A stretch of 64,000 nt of DNA from a virus, in the IMG/VR virus record IMGVR_UViG_3300036766_000439, positions 1-64,000 of that record; one strand, given 5' to 3'. The translations under genes and the position numbers were made by a program. This document shows, one piece after another, positions 44,882 to 52,000 of this stretch. A model generated the notes under the pieces. That model saw only the letters and a program-made list of their open reading frames with translations. It searched no databases and was not told the DNA's origin. Position 1 is the first letter of the stretch; every line of letters begins with the position of its first letter.

Positions 44882-44938
44882 GTGCGCGTTTTAACTCAGA
44901 TTTGGCCATGGGGCCAATCTGATTAGTTAAAACGTGCG
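44882..44938. promoter_or_regulatory. Long imperfect inverted repeat (57 bp)
   Basis: Left arm GCGTTTTAACTCAGATTTGGCC and right arm GGCCAATCTG...AGTTAAAACG pair over most of their length around a 4-nt ATGG centre. No T-run follows, so an operator or origin element is more likely than a simple terminator. The AT-rich flank and the neighbouring helicase and regulator genes fit an origin/regulatory site. Confidence 0.55.
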
Positions 44939-45510
44939 AAAGTGTGATTTTAATTTTTACCCCTTTTCCCCATCCCTGTTTAATTCTCCATCTTCCCGCC
45001 CTCTACCTCCCTTTTTGCAACGCCATACCCACCCCTTCTTTTTCGGGCATACCACCCCCAAGCTTTTTCAAAACGAAGGAAAGCCTGAGTAGGTAAGATG
45101 ATTTTCACACCCGTAGCGCCGCCTAGAATGGGCATACTGGGGGTCGGGATCTCGGGAAGGGCCGCGCGGAGGGTCGCAGCGCGCCAAGCCCAGCCGGCCG
45201 GCGCTCGTCGCACCCCGAACCCCAAAAGGCCGATGTGCTCGGTGCCTGCAAGGTGCCCAGTCCGCCCGCTCCCTGGCAAACGCGGGCAAACAGCCAAATG
45301 GTGAGGGTCAGGACACTGGGGGGGTGACAGAACGCGCCAAATCGCAAGGAAACGCCACTGTTGCAAGTAACGCAATATCAGAAGGTTATGAATATGCATA
45401 TTGACAGTCAATCACTTACGAATTTGCTTAACATAATGACGATTGTGCGAAGAACTGTGCGTAACTCATTGCCTGGCGCGTGTCTTATGCGAAAAGAACG
45501 CCCGTTCGCT

Positions 45511-45530
45511 CCGGTCGCTATTGCGACTGG
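45511..45530. terminator. Stem-loop after the minus-strand gene at 45531
   Basis: CCGGTCGC-TATT-GCGACTGG forms a short stem right after the stop of the leftward gene. A TTCTTTTC tract follows ~15 bp further on the minus strand. A weak terminator candidate. Confidence 0.35.
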
Positions 45531-45998
45531 TCACTCGACCTCGACCACTTTTGCCGCCGGTTTAACCCGCTTGGCCGCGGCCAGGCCGGCGCCGATCCGC
45601 GGAACCTGCTTGGCTTTGAGCGCGTCGAGTTCGCGCTGCATCGCCTCAATCACGTCGGGGCTGTTGCCGGCCTCCTCGATGTTCACGCCAGACCTTTTGA
45701 TTTCGTGCATGATGCGTTTGAGGGGTTCGCCCTCGAAGTGGCTGAAAATGCCAAAGACCGCCTTCAACTGGTTCGTGGTGTCGGGCTCGAACACCCAATC
45801 GCCTTGCGTGCCGTTCGCGGCAATGGCAGACTTATCCCAGACCCGCCGGCCCGCGGTCAACCCACGCTCCAAGCTGTCCGCAATCTTCTTCACAATCTCG
45901 GGGCGGGACAGAAGCTCGCTAGCGACGAACTTGCCAATGCCTGTGCCGGCGTTCGGGGCGAGGGATTCGATTTCTTCGGAGGTGTTTCGTTTGGTCAT
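45531..45998 (-). CDS. Hypothetical protein, candidate terminase small subunit
   Basis: 155 aa. EEIESLAPNAGTGIGKF, ADSLERGL and the segment GDWVFEPDTTNQLKAVFGIFSHFEGEPLK recall small proteins with a helical DNA-binding half encoded near phage packaging genes (the pattern 'PD...RLxAxxxxxxxxEGxP'). Basic Lys/Ala-rich C-terminus. No terminase small subunit is evident elsewhere in this window. The assignment is tentative. Confidence 0.4.
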   Translation of the reverse strand: MTKRNTSEEIESLAPNAGTGIGKFVASELLSRPEIVKKIADSLERGLTAGRRVWDKSAIAANGTQGDWVFEPDTTNQLKAVFGIFSHFEGEPLKRIMHEIKRSGVNIEEAGNSPDVIEAMQRELDALKAKQVPRIGAGLAAAKRVKPAAKVVEVE

Positions 45999-46336
45999 GC
46001 TTGACGCTGCGTATGGGTAGGCGCGAGAGAACTAACATATTTATATATCCGCATGTCAAGATAGGTGCAGGAAATTATGGGTAGGCGTAAGAAAATGAAC
46101 ATGGTGGAAGGGTAGGCCGAAAGGAGTAGGATGTAAGAAATGGGAGGGTGGGACAAAGCAATGTCCCAGGGTGAGAGCATATACCAATAAAAGTTGTAGT
46201 GATGAGGAAGGGGCAAGGGTTTACGAAATGTAAAAAAGATAAATCTCGCAAAACGAGAGAGGGAGGTGGATATATACCGACGAAAGAAACAACGACAGGA
46301 AACAAAGTCGGATCAGACTCAAAACGAAAAAACAAC
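45999..46336 (+). promoter_or_regulatory. Purine-skewed leader/promoter region of the small-gene operon
   Basis: 338 bp without a gene. It has TATGGGTAGGCG twice (around 46011 and 46078), long A/G-rich stretches on the + strand, TATTTATATATC near 46040 and a small stem TCTCG-CAAAA-CGAGA at 46244-46258. It separates the leftward gene from the rightward array of small genes, so it should hold their promoter. Confidence 0.5.
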
Positions 46337-46837
46337 ATGAGCACACAAAAAGCGAAGTTTGAACTATATCGCCGGCTGCAAGAGCTGGGCTTTGGCTATG
46401 AGGAGGCGACGAGCCTCCGCCGGATCGAGATGGCGCTGAAACGCTGGGCGGAGCGCGAGTGCGGCGACGGCTCCAACTGGGCTGTAGAACGGGACGAAAA
46501 AACGGGCAAGCCGTTTAACGTCTATCATGGACCCGGTGCGGCTCGCAGCTACCCCATTGTAGACAGGGAGGCCGGGGCCCTGCGGAGGCTGAAGAAAATA
46601 GTCTGGGCGCGCAATGACCGGGAGGCGGCCCATGCGACCGGCCGGGAGGTGCTGGCCTACCATCAGGGTGATCCGCGGGGGTGCATGCTGTATCTGGTGC
46701 GGTCGGGTGATTTGCCCGAGGTGAGTGACGAAAGCATGGTCAAGTGCTCCGGGCCGGCGGTGATTAAGGACGGGGCAAGCCGGCTGCGCTGGCTGCTGTC
46801 CTGCTTTTACACGCGGGGGCTGGCAATCTGCTGCTGA
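46337..46837 (+). CDS. Conserved small phage protein, 166 aa
   Basis: ATG 46337, preceded by an A-rich tract. Contains RIEMALKRWAERECGDGSN, AVERDEKTGKPF and GALRRLKKI, with a C-terminal DPRGCMLYLVRSGD. This arrangement recurs in small phage/plasmid proteins of unknown function. It is the first of the array of small rightward genes. No catalytic residues identified. Confidence 0.65.
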   Translation: MSTQKAKFELYRRLQELGFGYEEATSLRRIEMALKRWAERECGDGSNWAVERDEKTGKPFNVYHGPGAARSYPIVDREAGALRRLKKIVWARNDREAAHATGREVLAYHQGDPRGCMLYLVRSGDLPEVSDESMVKCSGPAVIKDGASRLRWLLSCFYTRGLAICC

Positions 46838-46859
46838 GAAACCTCTAACCAACGAAAAA

Positions 46860-47147
46860 ATGAAAAACGAAATCATCCACGACGGCCTCAATCCGCACGA
46901 CATAAAAACCGGCAGAAACCGGGTGGAATACGGCACGATCAAAACGTCAGACGGCATACTGATCGACCTCGTGCAGCTGGCCTACCTCCAGCAGGGCGGC
47001 ACGCCGACCCAAACCTGGTATGAGGCGGCCGGCGAGGATCGCGCGACGGGCGACGACTACAAAATTTACTGGGAAATAACGCAAAGCGATACTGAGGACG
47101 AGTCCGAGGCATGCGACTGGGACGAGTTCGAAGTTAACAAACTATGA
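46860..47147 (+). CDS. Small acidic phage protein, 95 aa
   Basis: Starts at an ATG after the A-rich leader AACCAACGAAAAA. Acidic (EDESEACDWDEFE). DNA-mimic-like charge is noted but no family is known; could be an inhibitor of host factors. Confidence 0.55.
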   Translation: MKNEIIHDGLNPHDIKTGRNRVEYGTIKTSDGILIDLVQLAYLQQGGTPTQTWYEAAGEDRATGDDYKIYWEITQSDTEDESEACDWDEFEVNKL

Positions 47148-47183
47148 GCCGAACGAACCGCAAACAAAACCAAAAAGCCAACG

Positions 47184-47471
47184 ATGAAAACCGAAATAAA
47201 CCTCTCCCTCACGGGACTCCCCACGACTCCGGCGGCACCGCTCAAAGGCCGTGATTTCCGCCGCTGCGACTGGCCTTTCCGAAACGTCGGCCTCGCCGCC
47301 GCCGTGATTGCCGCCCTGCCAGCAGCTCACAAAACTACGGTCGCGGTGCGGCGCACCGGCGGATATTTCGGCTGGCACACGGCGATCTCGCCAGAGGCGG
47401 CGCAGGCGCTCAAAGAAATCATCGCGCTGCTCAACTCGAAAAACCGGCTGCTCTTGCCGCCAAAAGACTGA
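47184..47471 (+). CDS. Small protein, 95 aa
   Basis: A-rich leader, ATG 47184. Mixed hydrophobic and basic with GRDFRRCDWPFRN and TGGYFGWHTAIS. No family recognised. Part of the closely spaced small-gene series. Confidence 0.5.
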   Translation: MKTEINLSLTGLPTTPAAPLKGRDFRRCDWPFRNVGLAAAVIAALPAAHKTTVAVRRTGGYFGWHTAISPEAAQALKEIIALLNSKNRLLLPPKD

Positions 47472-47570
47472 GCACTCCTTGAGAGTCCAAGATCTTCCGT
47501 CGTTGGACCGCGCCGAAAGGCTGGCCAGCCCGCGGGCCGCGACGAAAACAAAACCAAAAAACCAACGAAA

Positions 47571-47810
47571 ATGAACTCCTCGAAATACGCACTACTCAGC
47601 ACCCCGGAAGGCAAGCGCTACGGCACGATCATATCCACTCACCGCAGCGCCGAGTCGGCGCAGGCCGCCTACGACCGCGTTGCCGCTCGGGTCTCACGGC
47701 GCAACCCCGATGCGCTCATCGATCTCATGTATGAGGTGAGCGCCCTCCCGACCCCCGCCGGCCGCACCGGCACCAAGGGCCAGCGCATCGCCATCGACCT
47801 CACCCGATGA
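47571..47810 (+). CDS. Small protein, 79 aa
   Basis: ATG 47571 with leader AAAAACCAACGAAA. Basic helical start (KYALLSTPEGKRYGTII, AYDRVAARVSRRN). Unknown. Translation start context matches that of its neighbours. Confidence 0.5.
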   Translation: MNSSKYALLSTPEGKRYGTIISTHRSAESAQAAYDRVAARVSRRNPDALIDLMYEVSALPTPAGRTGTKGQRIAIDLTR

Positions 47811-47858
47811 GCCGCGGCAACCCCGGCCACCTCATCCGCTAAAAAAAAAACTCCACCC

Positions 47859-48179
47859 ATGAAAACCCTAGTCAAACCCATCGCGTTCGCGTGGAGGGTG
47901 GCTTATATGAAAAACCAACGCCGGAAACTATTAAAACCAAGCACCATGAAAACACATATCGAAACGACGGCGGACCGCACGATGGAAGCCCGCAGCAAGT
48001 TGGATGAATGCCAACAGAGCGAAGCGAAAGCGCGAGGCGATTATGAGTCAGCGCAAGCGGCCAAGAGCCGCGCGACACTCCGTTACTACCTTGCACAGCG
48101 GGCGACGGAGTGCGCCGCAAGTGAACTGCAAGCGGCGCAGGAAGCGCACCAAGCGGCGAGGGCGAGAAGCCCCGGCTGA
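47859..48179 (+). CDS. Small helical protein, up to 106 aa
   Basis: Two possible starts: 47859 (as given) and 47946, which removes 29 hydrophobic/basic residues. The remainder is a charged helix (RTMEARSKLDECQQSE, ATECAASELQAAQEAHQAAR), likely coiled coil. The second start also has an A-rich leader. Unknown. Confidence 0.5.
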   Translation: MKTLVKPIAFAWRVAYMKNQRRKLLKPSTMKTHIETTADRTMEARSKLDECQQSEAKARGDYESAQAAKSRATLRYYLAQRATECAASELQAAQEAHQAARARSPG

Positions 48180-48196
48180 CCCGACGAAGAACCCCC

Positions 48197-48316
48197 ATGC
48201 CCTACAAATCAAAGGCGAAACAGAAACGTTACCTTAATCGGTGGCGGCGGAGGCATCCGGACTACATGCGAGAGTGGAACCGGGCGAATCCGGGCTATCA
48301 CAAGGCACTGCCATGA
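48197..48316 (+). CDS. Tiny basic protein, 39 aa
   Basis: MPYKSKAKQKRYLNRWRRRH and NPGYHK; Lys/Arg/Tyr-rich, like the N-terminal tail of many small phage HNH or DNA-binding proteins. It ends in an ATGA overlap with the next gene, supporting translation. Confidence 0.5.
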   Translation: MPYKSKAKQKRYLNRWRRRHPDYMREWNRANPGYHKALP

Positions 48317-48495
48317 ACAACGACCCCAGCCCCGACCAAACGGAATACGAGCGGGTGCAGCGCGAGCGGGATCTGGACGCGCAGGAGGCGCGGGCTGTGA
48401 GACTGGAGCGGTTTGGCTGGGGGCTGGAGGGGATGCAGACCGAGACGGCGCCGCCACTTTTGCCTGAAACTGAAACCACAAAGGAAACCCCATGA
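48313..48495 (+). CDS. Small acidic protein, 60 aa
   Basis: Overlaps both neighbours by ATGA. Charged helix (QTEYERVQRERDLDAQEARA) and a Thr/Pro/Glu tail. Unknown function. Confidence 0.5.
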   Translation: MNNDPSPDQTEYERVQRERDLDAQEARAVRLERFGWGLEGMQTETAPPLLPETETTKETP

Positions 48496-48629
48496 AAGCC
48501 CTGCGCCTCGCGTTCTACTGCTTTAACACCGCCTGGATGTTCCTGGTGTTCCTGCTGGTGTTGATCGTGCTCTGGCCGATGCTGAACTGGGAAGAACGAA
48601 AGGAAAAAAGTGAGACCGCTAACTATTGA
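48492..48629 (+). CDS. Small single-pass membrane protein, 45 aa
   Basis: ATG 48492 in an ATGA overlap. One clear membrane helix (FNTAWMFLVFLLVLIVLW) then a charged tail. Probably inner-membrane; role unknown. Confidence 0.5.
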   Translation: MKALRLAFYCFNTAWMFLVFLLVLIVLWPMLNWEERKEKSETANY

Positions 48630-48786
48630 CCAAAAGGCCGCGCGCCTGCACGCCGCGAAGCCCTGGCTGTCGCATGCCGCCGTGATGTCTGAGCTTGCCT
48701 CTCGCCCAAGGAGAGGCAAGAAAGTGCCCGTAATGAAAACCAGCGAACGGCGCCACCCGTGGCAGGAACGCGCGGACTGTGGCTAA
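48610..48786 (+). CDS. Small basic protein, 58 aa
   Basis: GTG 48610, overlapping the previous gene by 20 bp. LTIDQKAARLHAAKPWLSHA then Arg/Lys-rich sequence. It ends 8 bp before the core site GTTAGAC that opens the integron array, so it is the last resident gene before the cassettes. Confidence 0.4.
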   Translation: MRPLTIDQKAARLHAAKPWLSHAAVMSELASRPRRGKKVPVMKTSERRHPWQERADCG

Positions 48787-48793
48787 ACGGTCG

Positions 48794-48800
48794 GTTAGAC
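48794..48800 (+). other. Isolated integron core site, possible attI or first cassette boundary
   Basis: GTTAGAC matches the GTTRRRY core. I find no clear paired left half upstream, unlike the attC sites downstream. It marks the left edge of the array and is followed by TCCGATTTTATGACC, a leader shared exactly with the last cassette at 59185. Either an attI remnant or a degenerate attC; not decided. Confidence 0.55.
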
Positions 48801-48810
48801 TTCCGATTTT

Positions 48811-49101
48811 ATGACCATCACGATCCAGATAGGTAATACCGACGACAAACTCACGCAGGCCGAATGGTCTGACTTCGTGGCTCTCGTCCACGACTATATC
48901 GAGCGATACGTCGAAGATCGCGCCGCAAGTGTGCATTTCTTCGGCGTGTCGGCCGACTACGAGCGGTGGCAAAATGCGGTGTGGGTCGTCTTGCTAATGG
49001 ACGAACAGGAGCCGTCACTGCGCGCTGACATCAGCACCGCACGCCGGAAGTTCCGGCAGGACTCCGCCGCCTGGACAACCGGAGAAACCTCTTTCGTCTA
49101 A
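48811..49101 (+). CDS. Cassette protein, 96 aa, unknown
   Basis: First cassette gene; ATG 48811 in the leader TCCGATTTTATGACC. Acidic, aromatic-rich (TQAEWSDFVALVHDYIERY, ADYERWQNAVWVV). Its stop TAA lies within R'' GTCTAAC. No family known. Confidence 0.65.
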   Translation: MTITIQIGNTDDKLTQAEWSDFVALVHDYIERYVEDRAASVHFFGVSADYERWQNAVWVVLLMDEQEPSLRADISTARRKFRQDSAAWTTGETSFV

Positions 49102-49130
49102 CTCCAAATATGAGCCAGATGGCCACTCCA
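49096..49130 (+). other. attC left half with matching right half displaced
   Basis: R'' GTCTAAC and left arm GAGCCAGATGGCCAC. The exact partner right arm (GTGGCCATCTTGGCTC, with the extra T) is absent here but occurs at 54241-54257. The shared loop segment CCACCTGATATGAAAACTAC appears at both places, indicating a split attC. Confidence 0.6.
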
Positions 49131-49136
49131 CCTGAT

Positions 49137-49586
49137 ATGAAAACTACAAAAAAACGTGCGCGGAGATCATCTTTCTTTGCCGAACTATTTTCAACTATGC
49201 CAATCCCAAAAACACTCAGTCCCCGTCCCGCTCGTTGGCTCTTGCGTCTGTGGGCTAAGGCGTGGCTGGACGGTGAGCCAGCGCCGCTCGCCTACCAACC
49301 GCAGCACCTCTGGAGCGATGGCACATTCGAGATGTGGGCCAACCTCGGCGAACCGACGAGCTCGAAGCGAGTCACGCGCGAGCGGCTCGCGATATATCTC
49401 GCACTCCACCCCGGCGAAAAAGTGCGCGTGCTGAAAATCGTGAGCGCCACCGAGGTGGTCGATGTCACGGATTTTCTGCCGAACGGCGAGGATGACGCAC
49501 GGCCGCTCGGGGCCGTTGCGTCTGGCGCGTGGTTGGGAAAGCCCTCTGAAAATCTCACGAAAACAACGAACACCAAAGATGCATGA
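49137..49586 (+). CDS. Cassette protein overlapping the C5 methyltransferase gene, 149 aa
   Basis: ATG 49137; ATG 49110 (attC left arm) and ATG 49197 are alternatives. The N-terminus reads through attC-like sequence (RPARWLLRLWAKAW). The body has YQPQHLWSDGTFEMWANLGE and RERLAIYLALHPGEKVRVLK, compact alpha/beta. The stop overlaps the ATG of the next gene, so it is probably co-translated with it. Function unknown. Confidence 0.5.
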   Translation: MKTTKKRARRSSFFAELFSTMPIPKTLSPRPARWLLRLWAKAWLDGEPAPLAYQPQHLWSDGTFEMWANLGEPTSSKRVTRERLAIYLALHPGEKVRVLKIVSATEVVDVTDFLPNGEDDARPLGAVASGAWLGKPSENLTKTTNTKDA

Positions 49587-50388
49587 GCTGGCACTATTCG
49601 CAGGCGCTGGCGGCGGCATACTCGGGGGCAAACTCCTCGGGTGGACTACCGTCTGCGCCGTCGAATGGAATGAATACGCCCGTCGCGTGCTCCTCGCCCG
49701 ACAAGACGACGGGAGCCTGCCCGCCTTCCCTATCTGGGACGACGTGCAAACCTTCGACGGACGACCGTGGCGCGGTCTGGTGGATGTCGTGTCTGGCGGC
49801 TTCCCGTGCCAAGACATCAGCGTGGCCGGAACCGGCAAAGGGCTCGACGGAGAAAAAAGCGGGCTGTGGTCGGAAATGGCCCGAATCATTGGCGAGGTGG
49901 GACCGCGGCACGTGCTCGTGGAGAACTCGCCAGCTCTCACTTTTCGGGGGGGCACCCGAGTGCTTGGAGACCTTGCCTCGATGGGGTATGATGCGCGATG
50001 GGGAATTGTGGGAGCAACCCACACCGGCGCTCCACACGAAAGGGAGCGCATGTGGATCGTGGCCGACTCTATCCGCGAACGAAGCGCGGAACGGCTGGCA
50101 GGACCGAAGCGGTGCGAAGAAAGGGAAGCAAGAGTCGCTGACGACGGTGCTACAGCGCCAGATGGGGCGGAAAACCGGCGAGCCGTGGCATGGTGGGCAT
50201 CTGAACCCAGCGTGGGCCGAATGGTTCATGGGCTGGCCAATCGGATGGACCGACTGCGCTGCACCGGCAATGGACAGTCTCCGCCAGTGGTGCGACTCGC
50301 TTGGCGGCTTCTTTCAACGTCCGAAAACCAAGGAGGCCGCGTAGGGCTTCCCAACGCAGAGCTATCCGATGGCACGGCGAACATCTAA
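49579..50388 (+). CDS. dcm: C5-cytosine DNA methyltransferase
   Basis: 269 aa from ATG 49579. ALFAGAGGG (motif I), GGFPCQDISVAG (motif IV with catalytic Cys77), VLVENSPAL (motif VI), RWGIVGATHTGAPHERERMW (motif VIII) and TGNGQSPPVV (motif X) are all present; the short target-recognition region is typical of phage enzymes. It methylates cytosine in DNA, likely protecting phage DNA from host restriction. Encoded in a cassette; another frame is also open over the same DNA. Confidence 0.88.
   Translation: MHELALFAGAGGGILGGKLLGWTTVCAVEWNEYARRVLLARQDDGSLPAFPIWDDVQTFDGRPWRGLVDVVSGGFPCQDISVAGTGKGLDGEKSGLWSEMARIIGEVGPRHVLVENSPALTFRGGTRVLGDLASMGYDARWGIVGATHTGAPHERERMWIVADSIRERSAERLAGPKRCEEREARVADDGATAPDGAENRRAVAWWASEPSVGRMVHGLANRMDRLRCTGNGQSPPVVRLAWRLLSTSENQGGRVGLPNAELSDGTANI
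49583..50344 (+). CDS. Overlapping frame related to phage methyltransferase-associated proteins
   Basis: A +1 frame inside the dcm gene, starting 4 bp later. It encodes WRTRQLSLFGG, LPRWGMMRDGELWE, SWPTLSANEARN and LNPAWAEWFMGWPIGWTD, sequences that resemble a known group of phage proteins. Its stop lies just before the CCCAAC near 50350, that is, before the likely cassette end, whereas the Dcm frame runs on. Either a real dual-coded protein or a family partly created by frame confusion. Confidence 0.4.
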   Translation: MSWHYSQALAAAYSGANSSGGLPSAPSNGMNTPVACSSPDKTTGACPPSLSGTTCKPSTDDRGAVWWMSCLAASRAKTSAWPEPAKGSTEKKAGCGRKWPESLARWDRGTCSWRTRQLSLFGGAPECLETLPRWGMMRDGELWEQPTPALHTKGSACGSWPTLSANEARNGWQDRSGAKKGKQESLTTVLQRQMGRKTGEPWHGGHLNPAWAEWFMGWPIGWTDCAAPAMDSLRQWCDSLGGFFQRPKTKEAA

Positions 50389-50392
50389 GACT

Positions 50393-50788
50393 ATGAGCAA
50401 GCCAAAAACTAAACGCAAACCCGCAACAGTCGCAACTGCCGAGGCCAAGTGCCATTCGGATCGGCGATTGGTTGGGTGCGTCGTTACGAAACAGGGCGGC
50501 CCAATCCTCAACGAAGGATATGTGTGCGCCGCCGGTGACAATATCGCCGCCATCGAAATAGACATGAAATCAAAGCGGTGTGAGGTCATGGCCGAATCAT
50601 CGACGGAAGATGGGGCGCCGGTGATATGGTTAGATGGAACAAACGCGCTGCATCTGAAAAAAGGCCACGAAAAAGAAGAAACAGAAGTAGCGTTTCCAGA
50701 CTACAGGGGCTGGCGAATCTTCTCAGCCAATGTCTGCCGATACACCTTCCGCCTATGCTTCGTGCGGGATGAATCGCCTTACAAATAA
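50393..50788 (+). CDS. Cassette protein, 131 aa, unknown
   Basis: ATG 50393 after GACT. Basic N-terminus (KPKTKRKPATVATAEAKC), then beta-rich sequence (NEGYVCAAGDNIAAIEIDM, GWRIFSANVCRYTF). Stop TAA lies inside attC 50776-50872. No family recognised. Confidence 0.55.
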   Translation: MSKPKTKRKPATVATAEAKCHSDRRLVGCVVTKQGGPILNEGYVCAAGDNIAAIEIDMKSKRCEVMAESSTEDGAPVIWLDGTNALHLKKGHEKEETEVAFPDYRGWRIFSANVCRYTFRLCFVRDESPYK

Positions 50789-50872
50789 GATGAGCCACGA
50801 CCCCGCCACCCTCGACGTGAGCATGTTCCCAACGGCCCCAGCGGGGTCGTTGGCTCTGGCGGCTGGTTCGCC
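50776..50872 (+). other. attC site (97 bp)
   Basis: R''-like GCCTTAC, left arm GAGCCACGACCCCGC, right arm GCGGGGTCGTTGGCTC (one extra T), R' GTTCGCC. The ATG at 50790 is in the left arm. Confidence 0.85.
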
Positions 50873-51152
50873 TCCGTTTCGCGTGCAGCTATCACGCCGG
50901 CGTGGTTGGCGAAAGCCGCCAAACTGCGTTGTGGTCGCGCGCCCGTCCCGATGGGGCAACCCGTGGCGCGTCGGAGAATACGGCTCCGCTGTCGAATGCG
51001 TGGCTCGATACGAGCGTGCGATCCGTGACGGACGATTTACAAACGAGGTGGACGACCTGCGCCAACTGCGTGGGAAAAACCTCGCGTGCTGGTGTTCTCT
51101 TGGGGAGCCGTGTCATGCGGACGTGCTTCTTTCTTTGGCGAACCGGGGATGA
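50790..51152 (+). CDS. DUF4326-domain protein translated through attC
   Basis: 120 aa from ATGAGC in the attC left arm. The first ~30 residues are attC translation, ending AAGSP at R'. Then the DUF4326 pattern follows: CVVVARPSRWGNPW, ERAIRDGRF and LRGKNLACWCSLGEPCHADVLL. DUF4326 proteins are small and common in phages and integron cassettes; function unknown. ATGA overlap with the next gene. Confidence 0.8.
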   Translation: MSHDPATLDVSMFPTAPAGSLALAAGSPPFRVQLSRRRGWRKPPNCVVVARPSRWGNPWRVGEYGSAVECVARYERAIRDGRFTNEVDDLRQLRGKNLACWCSLGEPCHADVLLSLANRG

Positions 51153-51262
51153 GCTACACGGCCCGAAAACCAAATGACTCTATGACCACTGAAAATATCC
51201 AACCACCCAATACGCTAGCCGAAGCCCCCGATGGCCGTGTTAGCTCTGGCCCCTCGTTAGGC
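51137..51262 (+). other. attC site (126 bp)
   Basis: R'' GGCGAAC, left arm GAGCTACACGGCC, right arm GGCCGTGTTAGCTC (extra T), R' GTTAGGC. Well-formed ends; its loop carries ATG 51182. Confidence 0.88.
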
Positions 51263-51640
51263 TCTTTGATCGAATCGCTCGCCTTTGAGTCCAAGCAGCC
51301 GGACAGAGGCTACACGGTCCGCGCAAGCTACCTCAATGAGCCCCGCAAGCAGGACGCGCTAATCGAAATCTTCAAAGACTCTAAACCGCTGCGGGCCTTC
51401 TTCTTTCCGGCCTACAAGGTATGGAACATCGCCGCACACTTCCGCGACATCGTGGACGGTGAAATCGCCGGTGATAGCAGCGGCTACGAAATGGCCGCGT
51501 GGGACGGAATCACCAACAGCATAATCCTGCTCCCGCGTGAGCAAGCCCAACGCCTCGGCCAGAGCCACGGCCGCTCGGGGCCGTTGGCTCTGGCCGAATG
51601 TTCGAAATGCCGGCCTCCGACTCTGGAAAATGCCTCCTGA
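51149..51640 (+). CDS. Cassette protein, 163 aa, runs through two attC sites
   Basis: ATG 51149 in attC 51137-51262 (ATG 51182 is the alternative). The core (RGYTVRASYLNEPRKQD, FFPAYKVWNIAAHFRDIVDG) is unidentified; the last ~30 residues are translation of the next attC. Its R' crossing (TCG TTA GGC) is in a different frame from most others. No domain known. Confidence 0.5.
   Translation: MSYTARKPNDSMTTENIQPPNTLAEAPDGRVSSGPSLGSLIESLAFESKQPDRGYTVRASYLNEPRKQDALIEIFKDSKPLRAFFFPAYKVWNIAAHFRDIVDGEIAGDSSGYEMAAWDGITNSIILLPREQAQRLGQSHGRSGPLALAECSKCRPPTLENAS
51545..51606 (+). other. attC site (62 bp)
   Basis: R'' GCCCAAC, left arm GCCAGAGCCACGGCC, right arm GGCCGTTGGCTCTGGC (extra T), R' GTTCGAA. 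A minimal, compact hairpin. Confidence 0.88.
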
Positions 51641-51642
51641 AA

Positions 51643-51693
51643 TATAATGCACAATGTGCAAGAAAAAGCTTGCAATCGTCTGCACAACGTGCA
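51643..51693 (+). promoter_or_regulatory. Promoter with two tandem operators inside a cassette
   Basis: A perfect TATAAT (51643-51648) is followed at once by TGCACAATGTGCA (51648-51660) and, 33 bp on, TGCACAACGTGCA (51681-51693). Both are dyads TGCAC-N3-GTGCA spaced by about three helical turns, so a repressor bound there would block the promoter. It lies upstream of a gene pair ending in an XRE regulator, the likely binder. Confidence 0.6.
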
Positions 51694-51742
51694 TAGTCCT
51701 AAGTCATGGAGGCAATCAAGCCTCCCCGAAAAAAAATCAAAA

Positions 51743-52000
51743 ATGAACGCTCTGAAATCCACCTACCGCGCCATGAATGCCGTGATGCCCTCCGAATGCT
51801 TTCTTGCCGACAATATGCCGGTCCCGACGCCCGCCGATAACCTGAAAAAGCACCTCGCGGGTGTAGCCGCTGAGACGCTCGACGAGATCATTGAGGCCAC
51901 GGGCTACGCTGCAAACGGGGTCGCGGTCGGATACGATGCCCAGCGCGATGCGGACATCAACTCCGCCGCTCGCCGCGAACTCGCCCGCCGCCTCGCATGA
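51743..52000 (+). CDS. Cassette protein of a regulated gene pair, 85 aa
   Basis: ATG 51743, after an A-rich tract. Sequence DNLKKHLAGVAAETLDEIIE with Ala/Arg-rich C-terminus (RRELARRLA). No toxin family is recognised. The ATGA overlap with the XRE gene and the upstream operators suggest a two-gene autoregulated module, possibly toxin-antitoxin-like. Confidence 0.55.
   Translation: MNALKSTYRAMNAVMPSECFLADNMPVPTPADNLKKHLAGVAAETLDEIIEATGYAANGVAVGYDAQRDADINSAARRELARRLA

Larger units (their letters stand above)
44796..45530. other. Non-coding region with AT-rich tract and large dyad
   Basis: 735 bp without a gene I trust. The left 200 bp are AT-rich with repeated TTTAAT words and hold the dyad at 44882-44938; the rest is GC-rich. 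A minus-strand frame of 143 codons (44980-45411) has no domain or normal composition. Possible roles are replication origin, promoter region or operator; nothing decides between them. Confidence 0.5.

Noticed and set aside
44980-45411. 143-codon minus-strand frame in the non-coding block
   Set aside because: Composition is unlike its neighbours, there is no recognisable motif, and the frame covers the GC-rich part where long frames appear by chance.
48610-48800. A complete attC at the left end of the array
   Set aside because: The core GTTAGAC is good but I could not find a left half that pairs with the right arm; reported only as a core site.
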